Source of the DNA: Podocnemis expansa | Lineage: Eukaryota; Chordata; Testudines; Podocnemididae | DNA: 64,000 nucleotides | Reading direction: 5' to 3' | NCBI GenBank assembly: GCA_007922195.1 | Contig: ML682121.1 | Span: forward strand, 2,195,382 to 2,259,381 | Part shown: positions 22,101 to 32,305 of the stretch, piece after piece | Layout: every line of letters starts with the position of its first letter | Numbering within the stretch: the stretch's first letter is position 1 | Notes under the pieces: model-generated | What the model saw: the letters and a program-made list of their open reading frames with translations, nothing else | The model's database searches: none | What the model was told of the DNA's origin: nothing | Translations under genes and position numbers: made by a program

Positions 22101-25100
22101 CTCTTCAGACCACCACTGGGATCCAATCTCTCCATGCTCATGAAACTCTGCTGTACTCATGTAGACATATTCAGTCACCACCAGACCTGTTCAGTGCCTG
22201 GATGCTCCATTCTTGTCTCATCTATTTCACACTATTCAGGGCACTGCTCTTTTTCCCAAAGGGAAAAACACCCCAGAGATCAGGATTCTCTCTGAATCCT
22301 CCTCAGACCTCACAGCACAATTGAATCTGCCAGTCAGGGGGTTCTCCCTGCTTCACGTGGTTCCACCACTTCCAGGAAGACTTGGGGCGGGAGGCCATGA
22401 TTCCCTGTTCTTAACATGGTTATTGGTCTGAAATAGCCCCACGGTCACTCAGACACACAGACATACCTGTGTCATTACCCAGCTTCCAGTGCAGAGTCTC
22501 TAGGGGAAGAAGAGGAGAGGAGAGGAGAGGTGAGAATATGCACTAATGGGATTCTTCTTAATGATTATTAATGTGCCTGCAGTTAACTCTGAGATGGTGA
22601 GACAGATTGAGGCTGGTGAAGCAGTTTCTGCACACAGAGCCAGCCTCACAGGGCTACTTCATGGGCCAAGGTGACTCACTGAGTTGGGCTGTGAAAGGAG
22701 GCTCAGGTTCTGTGACATCGTTAGGGTTCCTGACTCCTTCCCAGAGCAAAGGTCACTCTGATGAGTGGAGACATCAAACCCTAACTCCCATTCACCTTTG
22801 AATCCCAGTATCAGCTCCTGCAGGATGGCAATTTTCAGAGAGAAATCACTGAGACTCTTCTCCAGCTCCACAAACCCTGGCTCCGATTTCTGCAATGACC
22901 CCTCCTCCCTGCTGGGGAAACAAGGAGGGGTGAGAAATGGGTCTGATCCCCAACCCCTGAGACCTGCAACCCACAACTCCAGGAAACCTGGATCAGAGTT
23001 GAGGTCATCACCGTTGTGTTGAGTCACCTGCCCCCATTTCAACCCACAGCTCCAATCCACTTGGTGGAGAGGGCCATATTCCACTGGTGGTTATGATCAG
23101 TGGCCCCTGGCATGAATTTAGGGCTTCACAACATGCTCTCATCATAGCTGAACATCTACTTCTCTCAGCAGAACAGCAGGCAGAGATATCAAGGGGCAAG
23201 GCTGCTCTTTGTAGAGGAAATAACTCTGTAGTTACTTTTCTTAAGTTCTTGATTGTCAAATCAGCATCACTCAGTGGGAGAAGAACCCCTTCCTTACCTG
23301 CTACAGCTATTTCTATTCTTTCCACCCTCTTTTCCCCATTTCTTTCTCTCTTCACTCTGTCTGTCCCCTCTGCTCTTCCCTCCATAAAGAAACACCTTAT
23401 TCCCACCTCTCAAGCATTTCACACACACCCTCTGCGGTCCACCTGCTCAAGTGATCAGCCCCAGAACATAATGTTGGCACTGAAGTCTCATCGTGTGAGC
23501 TGATGCGCCACTGGGATGAACAGAGATGGGGGAATTCACATTTCTCTGAGCCATGGCCTTAAGCTGTCAGCAGACTCAGAAAGACAACAGTGTCACCATC
23601 GCACTGGGGAGGGCTTCTTTGTAACCTTGAAGCCTGGAAATTTTCTATAAACCTGAAAGGTAATATTCTTCATACTTCCAAACGGGCAACCATATTAGTC
23701 TAGTACAGTAAAACAAAGGAGTTCTGTGGCATGAACTGGGATTTTGTCCATCAAAAGTTCACGCAATGCATACATTTGTTAATCTTTAAGTGCCACAGGA
23801 CTCCTTTGTTATTCTGCACGCTGTGAATATGTGATACAGCCACATAAATACCTGACGGGCCTGACAACCCTGGTGTGACCTCATTACCTGTCAGAGCGGT
23901 ACACACTTTTCCTCTTGCTGAGCTAGCTGCTAGAAGAGACGTGATCCTAGGTACCATGACAGTATGTCACACTTCTTGGGTGGGGGGAAGCTCCATGTTC
24001 AGTACAATTTTCAAGTGTAACTGAGCTTGAGAAGGAGTGAAACGGAGTCAGAGACTTACCTTCCCCCAGTGCTCCCAGCACCCTGAAGAGGGAGGAAAAG
24101 AAGAGGCAAATCAGGGTGGGAGTCCCTGGCTGGGGAGCCACCACCAAAACCTTTGGGGGTTTGGAGAATTTCAGACGTGCAGATGTTCACTGAGTAGCCC
24201 CCATCCCCACTCATCAACCTCTGCTGAGATGTCACCATCAGGAAAAGTTTCTGCCCAGGCACTTTTCAGGGAGCTATTTCAATCAGTGCTGAGATGTATG
24301 AGCTCCCTTCTTCATCCAGTCATGAATCTGGAGTGAGGAGGGGCTTTGGGTCTGGCTTGGAAACTTGGCATGGCAGGGTGCGGATGTCAAACTACAGTCC
24401 AGATACAGATTGCCATTTACAGGATATTTCCCACGTGACCTTGGTTGGCAATCTGCCCCTCCCTATGCCTCACTCTCCCCATTTGTAAACACTGTCCTCA
24501 TCCCCACTCCCCTTTCTAAAGTGCTTTGCGGCTTAGGGCTGAGATTCTCCTATAGAAATGCTGAATATTATTATGGCAAGAACATGGTCTCACCTGCAAG
24601 GATTCACTCAGAGGCTGCTGCCCCTTTTCTCCTCCCCTCTCCCTGAGCAAGGAAATCTGGGATGGTCTGGAGAGGCCCCTCTCTCTTCTCTTGACAATGA
24701 CTCTCTCTAGCTCCTCCAGATGGGACAGCAGCAGCTGCTCCTGCTCCTCCAGAAACCTCCGCAGCTCTTTCCACTCCTGGATGATCTTCTGTCTTGTGGT
24801 CTCTGTCTGTGTCTGCAAACATGGGGAGAGGGCAGACCAGTAACGTGGCAGGATTGTCAACCTGTCTCCCAGCAAATGGGGGAGTTATTTACCAGGTCAC
24901 AGGAGCTCTTGCACTCAGGGTTTGGAATTTCATTTTGGCCAGGAAGGGTGGAGTGATCAGGATGGGAGGGAGCTGTACAGCGCTAACGGGAGAGAATTTT
25001 CGCCCTGAAACCTCATTAAGTGCCCTGACCAAACTTCATCTCTCCAGCCCACACCTCCTCTTCTTCTTCCCCATCTCCCCCTGACACTAGAAAGGACCCA

Positions 25101-26039
25101 ATCATTGTAACATCCAACAGCCCTTGGGCGGCTCCTCTTGGCTAACACAGAGATGGACCCCCTCTTAACACAGCTGCCTCTTACACCCAAAAAGCATCAT
25201 GTCGCCTACTCGTGTCCAATCCCACGGTATCTTTGAGCTCCAAATAGGGATGGACTCCTGGAAGGGGCTGGCAGGACGCGCCCTGCATTCACCATGTCAC
25301 TCACAACACTGATCACTGGCCAAGCTGAGGGGCAGGGGGCTCTGGGCACCTACCAGAAGCTCCTGGCTTTGCCGCTGCTCCTCGGCTTTGGCTGTTTCTC
25401 TCTCTTTTGGCACAAGGCTCAACCACTCTCCTGGTGGCTCCTGAAAAGACAACAAGGAGTTCTGTGGCACTTTAAGACTAACAGATTTATTTTTTGCATG
25501 AGCTTTCATGGGAGAAGATCCCACTTCCTCAGATGCTTCAAAGATGGCCAGGTGGGACAGCGAGGGTGAGGTTTGCAAAGTACTGCAAACAGCCTCCGCG
25601 CTGTCATATTTCATAGCCTATCACAGATGAGTTCCCAGGACATGCACAGACCTTTTTTGGCCAGCCTGGCTCAGCCTCAGTTAAAAGACCTGAGTTGGAC
25701 TTAGGAAAAGGGGACCAAAGAGAACTGCTTGGTGAAATGACGGTCCCCGCTCCCCACATCCCCTCTGCCCACCACGCCCCAAGAAGCCAACTCCAGCCAT
25801 CACCCCCAACCCTCCCATCCTAACACCGGGGGACCCCCAACCCTGATACTCCTAGCACCCCTAATTTCCAGCCATTCCTGCCCCTGAGCATCTCTGCCCC
25901 CCAAGCTCCTCCACCCCCAGCTGAGCTCCTGCAGCTCCCGGACGCCCCCGGCCCGTACCTGCCCCTCCGGCTGCCCCGGACCCACCGCGCCGCCCCACTG
26001 GCCGGGCAGCCTCCGCCTCGGACTCTCGGGCCGGGCCAT
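15321..26039 (-). CDS. Unit A: KRAB C2H2 zinc-finger gene with upstream TRIM-like coiled-coil exons
   Basis: This is a ten-exon minus-strand gene model built from splice sites and phases. From 5' to 3' the exons are 26039-25959, 25440-25354, 24812-24594, 24082-24060, 22908-22796, 22499-22467, 20564-20525, 18232-18106, 16605-16492 and 16147-15321. Starting at the ATG in the 40-nt exon gives a 363-residue KRAB-AB protein with seven fingers. Joining exons 1-4 directly to the 40-nt exon gives a 505-residue frame that adds a coiled coil. Including the 113-nt and 33-nt exons shifts the frame into a TGA at the start of KRAB-A. KRAB domains normally recruit TRIM28 (KAP1) to silence chromatin at sites bound by the fingers; here this role is inferred from family membership. 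All junctions are hand-checked GT-AG. The transcript itself is not proven. Confidence 0.75.
16492..16605 (-). CDS. Unit A KRAB-B exon
   Basis: The exon is 114 nt in phase 1-1, with acceptor CTGACCAG and donor ACAG/GTGAGG. It translates as [20 protein letters not shown] followed by [18 protein letters not shown]. The [19 protein letters not shown] core is the KRAB-B box, which enhances KRAB-A repression in the family. Its length is a multiple of three, so skipping it keeps the frame. Confidence 0.92.
17090..17460 (-). mobile_element. CR1-type fragment in unit A intron, antisense
   Basis: AATAGAATCACAAAAATATAGGGC is a CR1 3' end in reverse. It is followed by CR1-like 3' region text ending near the start of an oppositely oriented copy. 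Confidence 0.55.
17461..17812 (+). mobile_element. CR1 3' fragment in unit A intron, plus orientation
   Basis: GGTTAAGAAACAACTCC..GGGTGATTAACCAGTGGAATAAGTCACCTAGGGAGG is the tail region of a CR1 in plus orientation and ends in TATGAACTCTGTGATTG. It abuts the opposite copy, so the pair could fold back. Confidence 0.6.
18106..18232 (-). CDS. Unit A KRAB-A exon
   Basis: This is the canonical 127-nt KRAB-A exon, phase 0 to 1, with acceptor TTTTTCAG and donor CACTGG/GTTAGG. It reads [20 protein letters not shown], then [22 protein letters not shown]. The EEV, the EEW and the LYxDxMxENYENVxSL signatures needed for TRIM28 binding are all present. Changes from consensus include Ala for Thr before FEE and Asn for Asp/Glu in LLNHTQ. 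The donor GTTAGG is weaker than the usual GTAAG. Confidence 0.93.
18415..18990 (-). mobile_element. CR1-like fragment upstream of KRAB-A of unit A, antisense
   Basis: CATCTATTCTGACCTCCTGAATGACACAGGCCACAGAACC and GGGGAAAATTCCTTTCCAACCCCAAA are phrases shared with 57845-58080 and typical of sauropsid CR1 3' regions read in reverse. Confidence 0.6.
19000..20140. other. Possible LTR-like sequence in unit A intron
   Basis: A TATA-like GGTATAAAAAG at about 19893 and a later stretch ending TTATATATTAAATG suggest a solitary LTR. The minus open frame at 19316-19678 has no domain I can name. No terminal TG..CA with target duplication was found, so this is tentative. Confidence 0.25.
20525..20564 (-). 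CDS. Unit A 40-nt exon with probable start codon
   Basis: The exon lies between CCTCCCAG and donor GTAGGG and encodes [13 protein letters not shown], ending in phase 0 immediately before the KRAB-A exon. Reptilian KRAB-zinc-finger proteins commonly begin with MAA-x-LAQ, so translation probably starts at one of the two ATGs here. The same exon could be entered in phase 2 from the 23-nt exon to make the fusion frame. An earlier acceptor 18 nt upstream (ACTCCAG) would keep the same frame. Confidence 0.8.
20565..21325. other. Intron sequence, nothing recognised
   Basis: Unit A intron without identifiable exon or repeat. Confidence 0.35.
21330..21578. mobile_element. hAT-like MITE ending TTTGAGACCCCTG
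   Basis: The right half (GGGCTGCACCACTGAA..CCTTTTCATACAA, GCAGGAAATAGCTTTAG, TTTGAGACCCCTG) matches the better preserved copy at 57367-57572. The left terminus is decayed (TTTCTCAAGCGGG). Confidence 0.6.
21850..22026. mobile_element. hAT-like MITE, TGGTTCTCAACC ends
   Basis: The left end CATGGTTCTCAACC is inverted at the right as GGCTGAGAACTGCTG. The element is about 177 bp and non-coding, lying in an intron of unit A. Flanking 8-mers agree only partly, so its age or exact ends are uncertain. Confidence 0.55.
22467..22499 (-). CDS. Unit A 33-nt exon ([11 protein letters not shown])
   Basis: The exon lies between CCCCTAG and donor GTATGT and is in phase 1-1 after the 113-nt exon. It encodes [11 protein letters not shown]. 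The paralogous exon at 39451-39483 encodes ETLRLELGSDS, which supports it as a real exon. In phase from here the 40-nt exon leads to a stop in KRAB-A, so it either ends a separate TRIM-like transcript or is skipped in the zinc-finger transcript. Confidence 0.65.
22796..22908 (-). CDS. Unit A 113-nt TRIM-like exon
   Basis: The acceptor is a tandem CAGCAG, allowing a 3-nt longer form. The donor is AAAG/GTGAAT. In phase 2 from the 23-nt exon it reads [20 protein letters not shown], then [17 protein letters not shown]. This resembles the linker helix exon that joins the RBCC coiled coil to the B30.2 domain in TRIM genes. No B30.2 exon is seen anywhere in the window. The paralogue is at 39779-39891. 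Confidence 0.75.
23690..23820. repeat. Fold-back copy of the CTCCTTGTTTGTT family
   Basis: A plus outer end (TTAGTCTAGTACAGTAAAACAAAGGAGTTCTGTGGCA) is followed by the inverse tail (AAAAGTTCACGCAATGCATACATTTGTTAATCTTTAAGTGCCAC) and CTCCTTTGTT. It is a compact inverted pair. Confidence 0.65.
24060..24082 (-). CDS. Unit A 23-nt micro-exon
   Basis: The acceptor CTCTTCAG and donor GTAAG delimit exactly 23 nt (GAGSTGG plus two bases). A 23-nt exon at this place is a hallmark of class IV TRIM genes. The paralogue at 41871-41893 is also 23 nt. Confidence 0.75.
24594..24812 (-). CDS. Unit A TRIM-like coiled-coil exon
   Basis: The exon is 219 nt in phase 0-0, with acceptor TTTGCAG and donor TTGCAG/GTGAG. 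The frame [20 protein letters not shown] continues [20 protein letters not shown] and then basic RRERG. This is the helical region that forms the antiparallel dimer of TRIM proteins. The RING and B-box exons that normally precede it are absent, replaced by two short exons. The paralogous exon at 42449-42670 is 222 nt with about two-thirds identical residues by eye. Confidence 0.85.
25354..25440 (-). CDS. Unit A 29-residue exon ([20 protein letters not shown]...)
   Basis: The exon is 87 nt in phase 0-0. It encodes a charged, Glu/Lys/Gln-rich helix ending [10 protein letters not shown], which probably starts the coiled coil. The acceptor is GTCTTTTCAG. The polypyrimidine tract lies inside an inserted repeat whose edge is only a few bases from the exon. 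The paralogue at 43204-43290 encodes ETPQEHLALLRKEREAAKAE and EEQ..SQELL. Confidence 0.8.
25443..25552 (+). repeat. CTCCTTGTTTGTT-family repeat next to a unit A acceptor
   Basis: Nearly identical to the copy at 6108-6215, including the unusual ATTTATTTTTTGC and the AGAAGATCCCACTTCCTC words. It lies directly upstream (in the minus sense) of the 29-residue exon and contributes its polypyrimidine tract. Confidence 0.75.
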
Positions 26040-26245
26040 GGCTCGTTGCAAACACAAAGGCTGGGGGGGAGAGGAAGGGGCGGACCCAACCCGGGCCTGG
26101 TCCGGCCCCTGGCGGGCCCCTCGAGGGGAATTTGTGACAGTCGGGAACTGGAAGGGCCCCCCCCGGCTCAATGGGGACAACAGCGATGGGGGGGAAATCG
26201 AGGCAGGGGATGAGGAGGGCTGACGCCAAATGAGAAGCAAACGCA
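25925..26245 (-). promoter_or_regulatory. CpG-island promoter of unit A
   Basis: CpG dinucleotides are dense here (for example CCGCGCCGCCCC, CTCGGGCCGGGCC, CCCCTCGAGGGG) against a CpG-poor background. The start codon of unit A lies inside. No TATA box is obvious near it. This is the expected form of a broadly expressed vertebrate promoter. Confidence 0.7.
25959..26039 (-). CDS. Unit A first coding exon ([17 protein letters not shown]...)
   Basis: An ATG at 26039-26037 in the context CGAGCCATGG starts 27 codons rich in Pro, Gly and Arg, ending in donor GGGGCAG/GTACGG (phase 0). The exon lies in a CpG-dense island. The unit B/C counterpart at 44064-43987 shares the design MAxxEx..RRxPGQxGGxVGPGQ, supporting it as a conserved coding start. 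Confidence 0.75.
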
Positions 26246-28200
26246 GGGAGGGGAGGCTCGGGAGAGACTGAGCTGTTTCTGCAAATAGCAGGGTAGAAAG
26301 AGCAGGTGGAAGGAGAGAAGTGATGAAATTTTCTGTCTTTTTCCACTTCACTCTAGGGAGCTAAAAAATCCCCCCACTCCTCGTTGCTCCCCATTGCTGG
26401 GTCGCTGTCCGCTGTGTAAAATCCGTGTTGAGTCCCCCTTTCTCCTAACTTAGGGATCCTTTTTCTGGTTCTCTTCAGAAAAATCAACCCCCTTTTCTCT
26501 CTAATTTTCAGCTCTCCATTAAAAAAAAATCTCCCCACATTTGGGACATTTCCCCACCCATTTTAGCTGCAGGAAATTATCCTTGCGTGGGTCCGAAGCT
26601 GCTGCCCTGAATGATCCCCGAAAAGGAAAGAGGGTTAGTGGAGGCAGCTAAGGAAAGCTCTGAGACTCCTGTTGCCAGGGTGATGGTCAGAAATCAGCTT
26701 CCTGAACCAGTCTTCACAGCCCCACTCCTTGATGTGACAGTGAAGACTAGTCCTCTGTTTATTGAACCTTCATAGATAATCCTGTCAAACTCTCCCTCTT
26801 ATTTAAGATGGATAAAGAGCCCCTCAGATCTTGTGCCTCTCTTTCATTATCAATTATTTAGTCTTGGGCCTACTGTAATTTTTCAAAGATTTTGCTCCAA
26901 CACCACAAAATTTTGCTTGCTTTTCTCTGTAACTCTGTTACTATTTTAATATGTCAGGACATTTTCCCCTGTCACTCTAGGTATAAAATATTAACATACT
27001 ATTCCTCCAATTATGTCCTTTTCTCAGTTCTGGAATATTAATATAATATCTGTGCAGTCTTTCTCCTTGTCTCTCTTAGATATGGAAAAGAAATTAGAGG
27101 TAACATCTGAGTTACTTATTGATTATTGATATAAAACCCCTCTCACTTCCCCCTTTCCTCTCTGCTTTGTTGAAATTGGTCCCAAATTCCTCAGATTTCC
27201 ACCTGTTTCTCTTTAGAGACCAAATGTTAATAGTAACTCTCAGATTTTGCCCTTTTCTCTTATCAAATGTCATTTACAAATCCTCTCAGGTTTGGAGGTG
27301 TTCCCTGTGTCATTTAAGGGTGGAAACTTCTTGTTTGCAGGGAACCTGTTGTCCTGAGTCATTCTCCACCTTGAGTCTCCGGTGAGCTAAAGCCCCAATA
27401 AGTAGCTTCCCATGACAATTGGCAATAATTTTTTCTTTCCCCTTTATCAACATTAAAATCTTTGAAGAGGCTTGCCACATATTTAGTACATATCAAAGTC
27501 AGAGCCACCCATTCTTTGGTGGATCAGTGACTCCCACTTTCTAACAGAACAGTAGGATGTATTAATTTCTTTTCTCCACCCAGGTTGGGGTGGATGGGGT
27601 CCATTTTCTTCAGAGGCTATTCAACATGCCATGAGTCCTTGTGGCCCTGTGCTTGAAAATCACCCTAATACCATATTAATTCCTCATATTCCTATCACTG
27701 CTTTCATGAGAAGTATCTGGTAGCCCCAAGACAAATATTTGCCATGCAGCAACACTTTGCCCACTACTAAGATAAAGCCATTCCTTCTTGTTAAAGAATG
27801 ATCATACAAGAACTGTAGTGCAATCTCTTCATGAAAATGCAAGTTAGAAATATAGGATGTGTTTATTTTTTATGTAGCTGCACTCAAAAGAAAACACATA
27901 TATTTGTAGAACCTAAATGATGAAGGGACATAGGAACAGGGCTGTGTAAAGGGTTAGGAGCACATGATCCACTTGCAGGATGCCTTCTGGTGGTGTTAAT
28001 AGGGTATTACTCAAGTGGTCTGCTATAGGTGGTCTGGACTCCACCTTTTGCATGCACCACTTCCCATCCAAGTCCTGTTCTAGGACCTCAGCACCCTAGG
28101 CAAGTCCTCTTTCACGGTCCATCCCGTCTTGTGTACAGTTCTACTTGCTCCTTCCAGTCACTAGTTAAAACAGTAAATAGCTGGTGAGTCCAATGCCACC
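26246..28200. other. Intergenic sequence between units A and B/C, nothing recognised
   Basis: AT-rich sequence with only short open frames. No KRAB, finger or tRNA sequence was found on either strand. Confidence 0.4.
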
Positions 28201-28613
28201 CCTGGCACTCTGGGAGAGTGGGGAGGGGCCTGAGCCCACTTTCTTCTCTAGGCCCCAACCTAGGACCCTATGCACCACAACTGTGGTATCATGAGCCACC
28301 TCACATCACTCTCTGCTGCACACTCCTTCTCAGGGCTGCTTTCCCCACAGCCCTGGTCTCATGTCTGCCTTCACCTCAGGCCACACTGCAATTTGCCTTC
28401 CTGCCTCTCTGGAGTCCAGCCGCTGTCCACTCCTGGCCCCTTGCCTCCAGACCGCTGTTCAACCATTGCCACCAGTTGCTCACCTGAGTCTTCAGGACCC
28501 TCAGCTTCTGGTCAGCTCCCAATGCTCTCCTGTGAGCTCTCCAGGGTACTGATGGCCCTAGCCAGCCAGGTAGGAAGAAACCCTTCTCCCTCCAGCTCCC
28601 AAGACAGACTATG

Positions 28614-29132
28614 ACAGGAGTAGGCAACCAGTGGCACATGTGCCAACAGTGGCACATGAGCCCATACACCCTCCGTAATGCCACAGAAATTGTCACTCCT
28701 GCAACTGAAAGCCGCCCCGGACAGCTCCTTTTGGGATGGCTGGGGCGCAGAGGGGTCCCTGCCATGCCTATGCTTCAGGCATGCTGCAGAAGGAAGCTGC
28801 TTGGAGCAGCTTCTTTCCATGGTGTGCTGCCACCAAAAGGAGTCACTCTGGGTAGCTTCTTTCTGCAGCTCCCCCTCCTCCCAGAGGAGCTGCTCCAGGC
28901 AGCTTCTTTTCATAGCATCCCTGAGGGCCACTGTCCCCAGGCACACCACCACTCTTTCTATGAGTGGCTCCTTTCAGCAGCACGCCTGGGAAGCAACCTC
29001 CAAACTCCAGCCATGGCTGCCACTCAATTTCAGGTGGCTATTGCTTTTTTGTGATGGAGGGAGCCACTGGCACTGGTTGATGGTTGGGGAGGAGGGGCCA
29101 GCACAGGGGTTAGCAAAGGTTGCTGACTCCTG
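28614..29132. mobile_element. hAT-like element with CAGGAGT(A/C)(G/A)GCAACC ends
   Basis: The left end CAGGAGTAGGCAACC is mirrored by GGTTGCTGACTCCTG on the right, 13 of 15 positions matching. Internal repeated phrases such as GCAGCTTCTTTCC recur inside. Long open frames on both strands reflect the GC-rich filler rather than a transposase. Confidence 0.6.
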
Positions 29133-30700
29133 CACTCTACCATAGTCCTTGCAGCTGCCTTATATATGGGGTTCTTGGCCCCTGATTGGCTCAGCAGCTC
29201 TTCCTCCCTGATTGGCTGCTACACTTTTAGGCTCTGTTAACCCTTTCCAGGTGGAAGTGCAACCCTGCTACAGGCTGGGTTAAGGCTCCTGAGCACCTGG
29301 GGCTGTCCACTTTTGAACACCCCCCCCCCCCGCAGCAGCACCTAGCCTGTGGACAGGGTAGGGTCTTGCTTGGGCGTGCTGGTACTGGGGCCCAGCAGGC
29401 CTCCCAGATGTGTAGGGCAGGCCAGTACCTGGCACTGGATGGCCTGGATTGGTAGACCAGCCAACTGTGGAGGCATATGGGCACAGGGGCCTGGGAGACC
29501 AGGCTGCTTCACGTGTCACATGGCTTGAGCTGGCAGCACTTAGAGTCACCATCAGAAGTTCTCCAGGCCCACATAACAGCACCCAATTTAGTTTTGTGGG
29601 GGTGCCATATGGCAGGGTCCCCCAGGGCCACAGTCCCTTTGTTAATCCAGCCCTGCATATGAATTTTTAGCATATCCAGTTTGCAAATGTCATGCAGTGA
29701 CAGCTACAGCTGTGCCATGTGAACACCTGTTCTCACTTTAAAGTGACATTGTCAACAGTGAGCAGCATTTTCTCCTGTCAGTGTAAACACTTAGTAATTG
29801 GCTGAACAAGCAGCAGGACTCAGTGAACTTGTCTGAAATGAATTGAAAAACAGTGTTCCTTCTGTCTCTCCATTTTACAGTGAAAATATTTGCAATAAAA
29901 ATATAAATGCAACACTGTACATTTTGTATTCTAAAATCAGGCTATTTCAAAATACAGGAAAACAGCCAAAATATTTGTAATTTAAATTGGCATGCTCTTG
30001 TTTAGTAGTGTGATTAATCAAGATTTTTTTAGTCGAGTTAATTTATTTTGTGTGTGTCTTTTTGCATGCACTGACTGCAGTTAATTGACAGTCTTACTTT
30101 TTATCCATTTATCAAATACAGAACAAAACCATGACAGATGTTGCTTCTCTCCCTACTTTCAAAACCACAAAAACATCAGCTTTTGGAGGGAAAACTGATG
30201 CCCTGAGTTCTTATGCCATTGACGGAGAGTGAAGGAGGTGGAAAGTGGATTTACATCCCCTCACACACTCAAAGATCTGTTGAAAAGGATTCTGATCTCA
30301 TTCCTCCTGGGCCATGTTTTTGATCTCGCTGAGATGAGAGTGACTGTGAGAAAGGATAAGGAGTGATTCCAGATTACCATGGAGGTGAGTGAGATCACCC
30401 ACTGTCCCTGTGGAGAGTGGGTTTATTAGCTCCTGTCAGAAGAGACCTCCTGTTGTTGTTGTTGTGGCAAGAAAAGTTGCTCAGTTTTTTCATATCTTGT
30501 CACAATGCTGGGTTGAGCATTCTGGATCAGATGCTTTATTGCAACCTGAGAGCCTGAGCTGCTGCTCCCACAGCAGGGTCTGTGCAGGGGAGCATCTTTG
30601 TACCCAGGCAAGGTTAGGACTGAACTGAGCCAGCATTCACTCTTTAGGAGAGCCCAATATCAATTCCTGAGCCACAGACTCTGGTGGTCAAGTTCCAAAG
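29133..30700. other. No gene recognised
   Basis: A C run lies near 29321 and a short (TTG)n near 30452. The rest is unassigned intergenic DNA. Confidence 0.35.
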
Positions 30701-30704
30701 GGGT

Positions 30705-30905
30705 CACTGTGTCAGTCTAGTTCTGCAAAACAAACAAGGATTCTGCTGGCACTTTTAAAGACTAACAAATGTATTTATCACATATGCTTTCATGGGAGAA
30801 AATTCCACTCTGTCAGATACTTACAGATGAACGGGAGGAAAATAAATGCAGAGAAGTGTCACTCCTACAATCAGGTTAGACTTTTACAGCAAATCAAAAC
30901 AGTTT
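30705..30905 (+). repeat. CTCCTTGTTTGTT-family repeat with internal segment
   Basis: GTCTAGTTCTGCAAAACAAACAAGGATTCTG, CACTTTTAAAGACTAAC, GCTTTCATGGGAGAAAATTCCACTCTGTCAGATAC, and then the internal segment GGAAAATAAATGCAGAGAAGTGT..ATCAGGTTAGAC. The internal segment also occurs at 45260 and 53360, showing the family is longer than its fold-back ends. Confidence 0.65.
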
Positions 30906-31535
30906 AGATTAAAATGGTGGAGACCAGCATATTACAAGGAAGTGAGGTAAAATGAAGGGAAAATTATCTGTGATGAGAAAAGAAGCCAGAATCCCTACTT
31001 AACCCTAAGGCAGTCATTTGTTTAAGCAGAGCTACAATGTGATATGTGCCAGAAGTGTCCCTCGGCCTTTTACTTTGGACAAATAGACAGTCTCTGCACA
31101 AAAGAATAAATAGACTGGGAGATGGGAAGGGATTTGATGGTGAAAGAAGGGCTGGGCCTAGAGGAAGGAGCGGGTGCCAAATTCCAGTCAGGGCGCTGCA
31201 ACTGGGCCCACATGGTGGTGAGAGAGGGGGAGGAGAGAGGGTCGGGGACAGGAGGATGGAGTAGGTACTGTGTTCTAGATGTATGAGGAGCAGCCACCAT
31301 GCTTGACCAGGACCCCATCTCTTGGTGCATTCAGTGAAACATGGGAGAGAGGGATGGGGTCAGGAGGGGGTAGCACAGCAGCTGCCATGCTTCAGCCGCA
31401 GTGCCATGTTGGGCCCCTCTGGTGAGAAAGGCGCAGGAGGAAGGAGCAGGACTGGGAGGCAGAAGCAGCAGCCCAGGAGCCTTTCAGTGCACTAGCCCCT
31501 CTGGCATTTGCTCCAACTGTCTGATGGCCAAACTA

Positions 31536-32305
31536 TCAGAGCCCACCCTCATGACATTCATAGGGTTTCTCTCCTTTTGGGATCCTCTCTGGATTAATAA
31601 GGGCTGATCTATCAGAAAAGTATTTTCTATACTTACAACATTCATAGGGCTGCGCACCTTTGTGGGTTCTCTGATGTCTAATAAGATGAGAGCGTCGGGT
31701 GAAGGTTTTCCTGCACTCAGAGCATTCATAGGGTCTCTCTCCTGTGTGGGTTCTCTGATGTATAATAAGCTCAGAACGCCGAGTGAAGGTTTTCCCGCAT
31801 TCACAGGATTCATGGGTGCTTCTGCCTGTATGGGTTCTCTGATGTCTGATAAGGTTTGAGCGGTGGGCGAAGATTTTCCCACACTCACAACATTTATAGG
31901 GTCTCTCTCCTGTGTGGATTCTAAGATGTGTTACAAGGATTGAATGGTTACTGAACCTTTTCCCACACTCACAGCATTGATACGGTCTCTCTCCTGTGTG
32001 GATTCTCTGATGTACAAGAATTTGTGAATGCCGAGTAAAGGTTTTCCCACACTCAGGGCACATGTTTTTTCTCTCTCCCACAATGATTAGCTGCTGGGCA
32101 GTTTTTTCTTTGTCCTGCTGATTTTTCTCACAACTGATGGATTTATCCATTTTCTCCATTAGTTGGTTTCCTTGCTGCATCTCTTCACCATTCCTGCCTG
32201 TATTCACATTACTTCTTCGGAGTAATCCCCTATGCAGATCCACATGCTCAGCATCTTCCTGGTTTGGATTCTGCTTCTTACTCTCACTCAGCATCACATC
32301 AGCTC
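31536..32305 (-). CDS. Cassette B terminal exon: C2H2 zinc fingers
   Basis: The acceptor is a long (CT)n tract ending TTTCAG before GAGCTGATGTGATGC, phase 1. After an acidic spacer come five recognisable fingers. Contact residues (-1,2,3,6) are RSQV, NSIT, HSNR, RSEI and RSHR. Finger 4 (HESCECGKTF) has Ser where the first zinc cysteine should be, and finger 5 has CSECRK. A sixth finger is dying (KYRK in place of ECGK, and NPERI in place of NHxRI), and a seventh stops at GGL after one cysteine. Preceded by the intact KRAB-B exon 32667-32780, but with no KRAB-A of its own. If spliced to the KRAB-A at 37289 and started at its internal ATG, the product is 334 residues. Confidence 0.9.

Noticed and set aside
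22467..22908. Complete TRIM gene
   Set aside because: RING, B-box and B30.2 exons are not found in either unit. Only coiled-coil-side exons are present.
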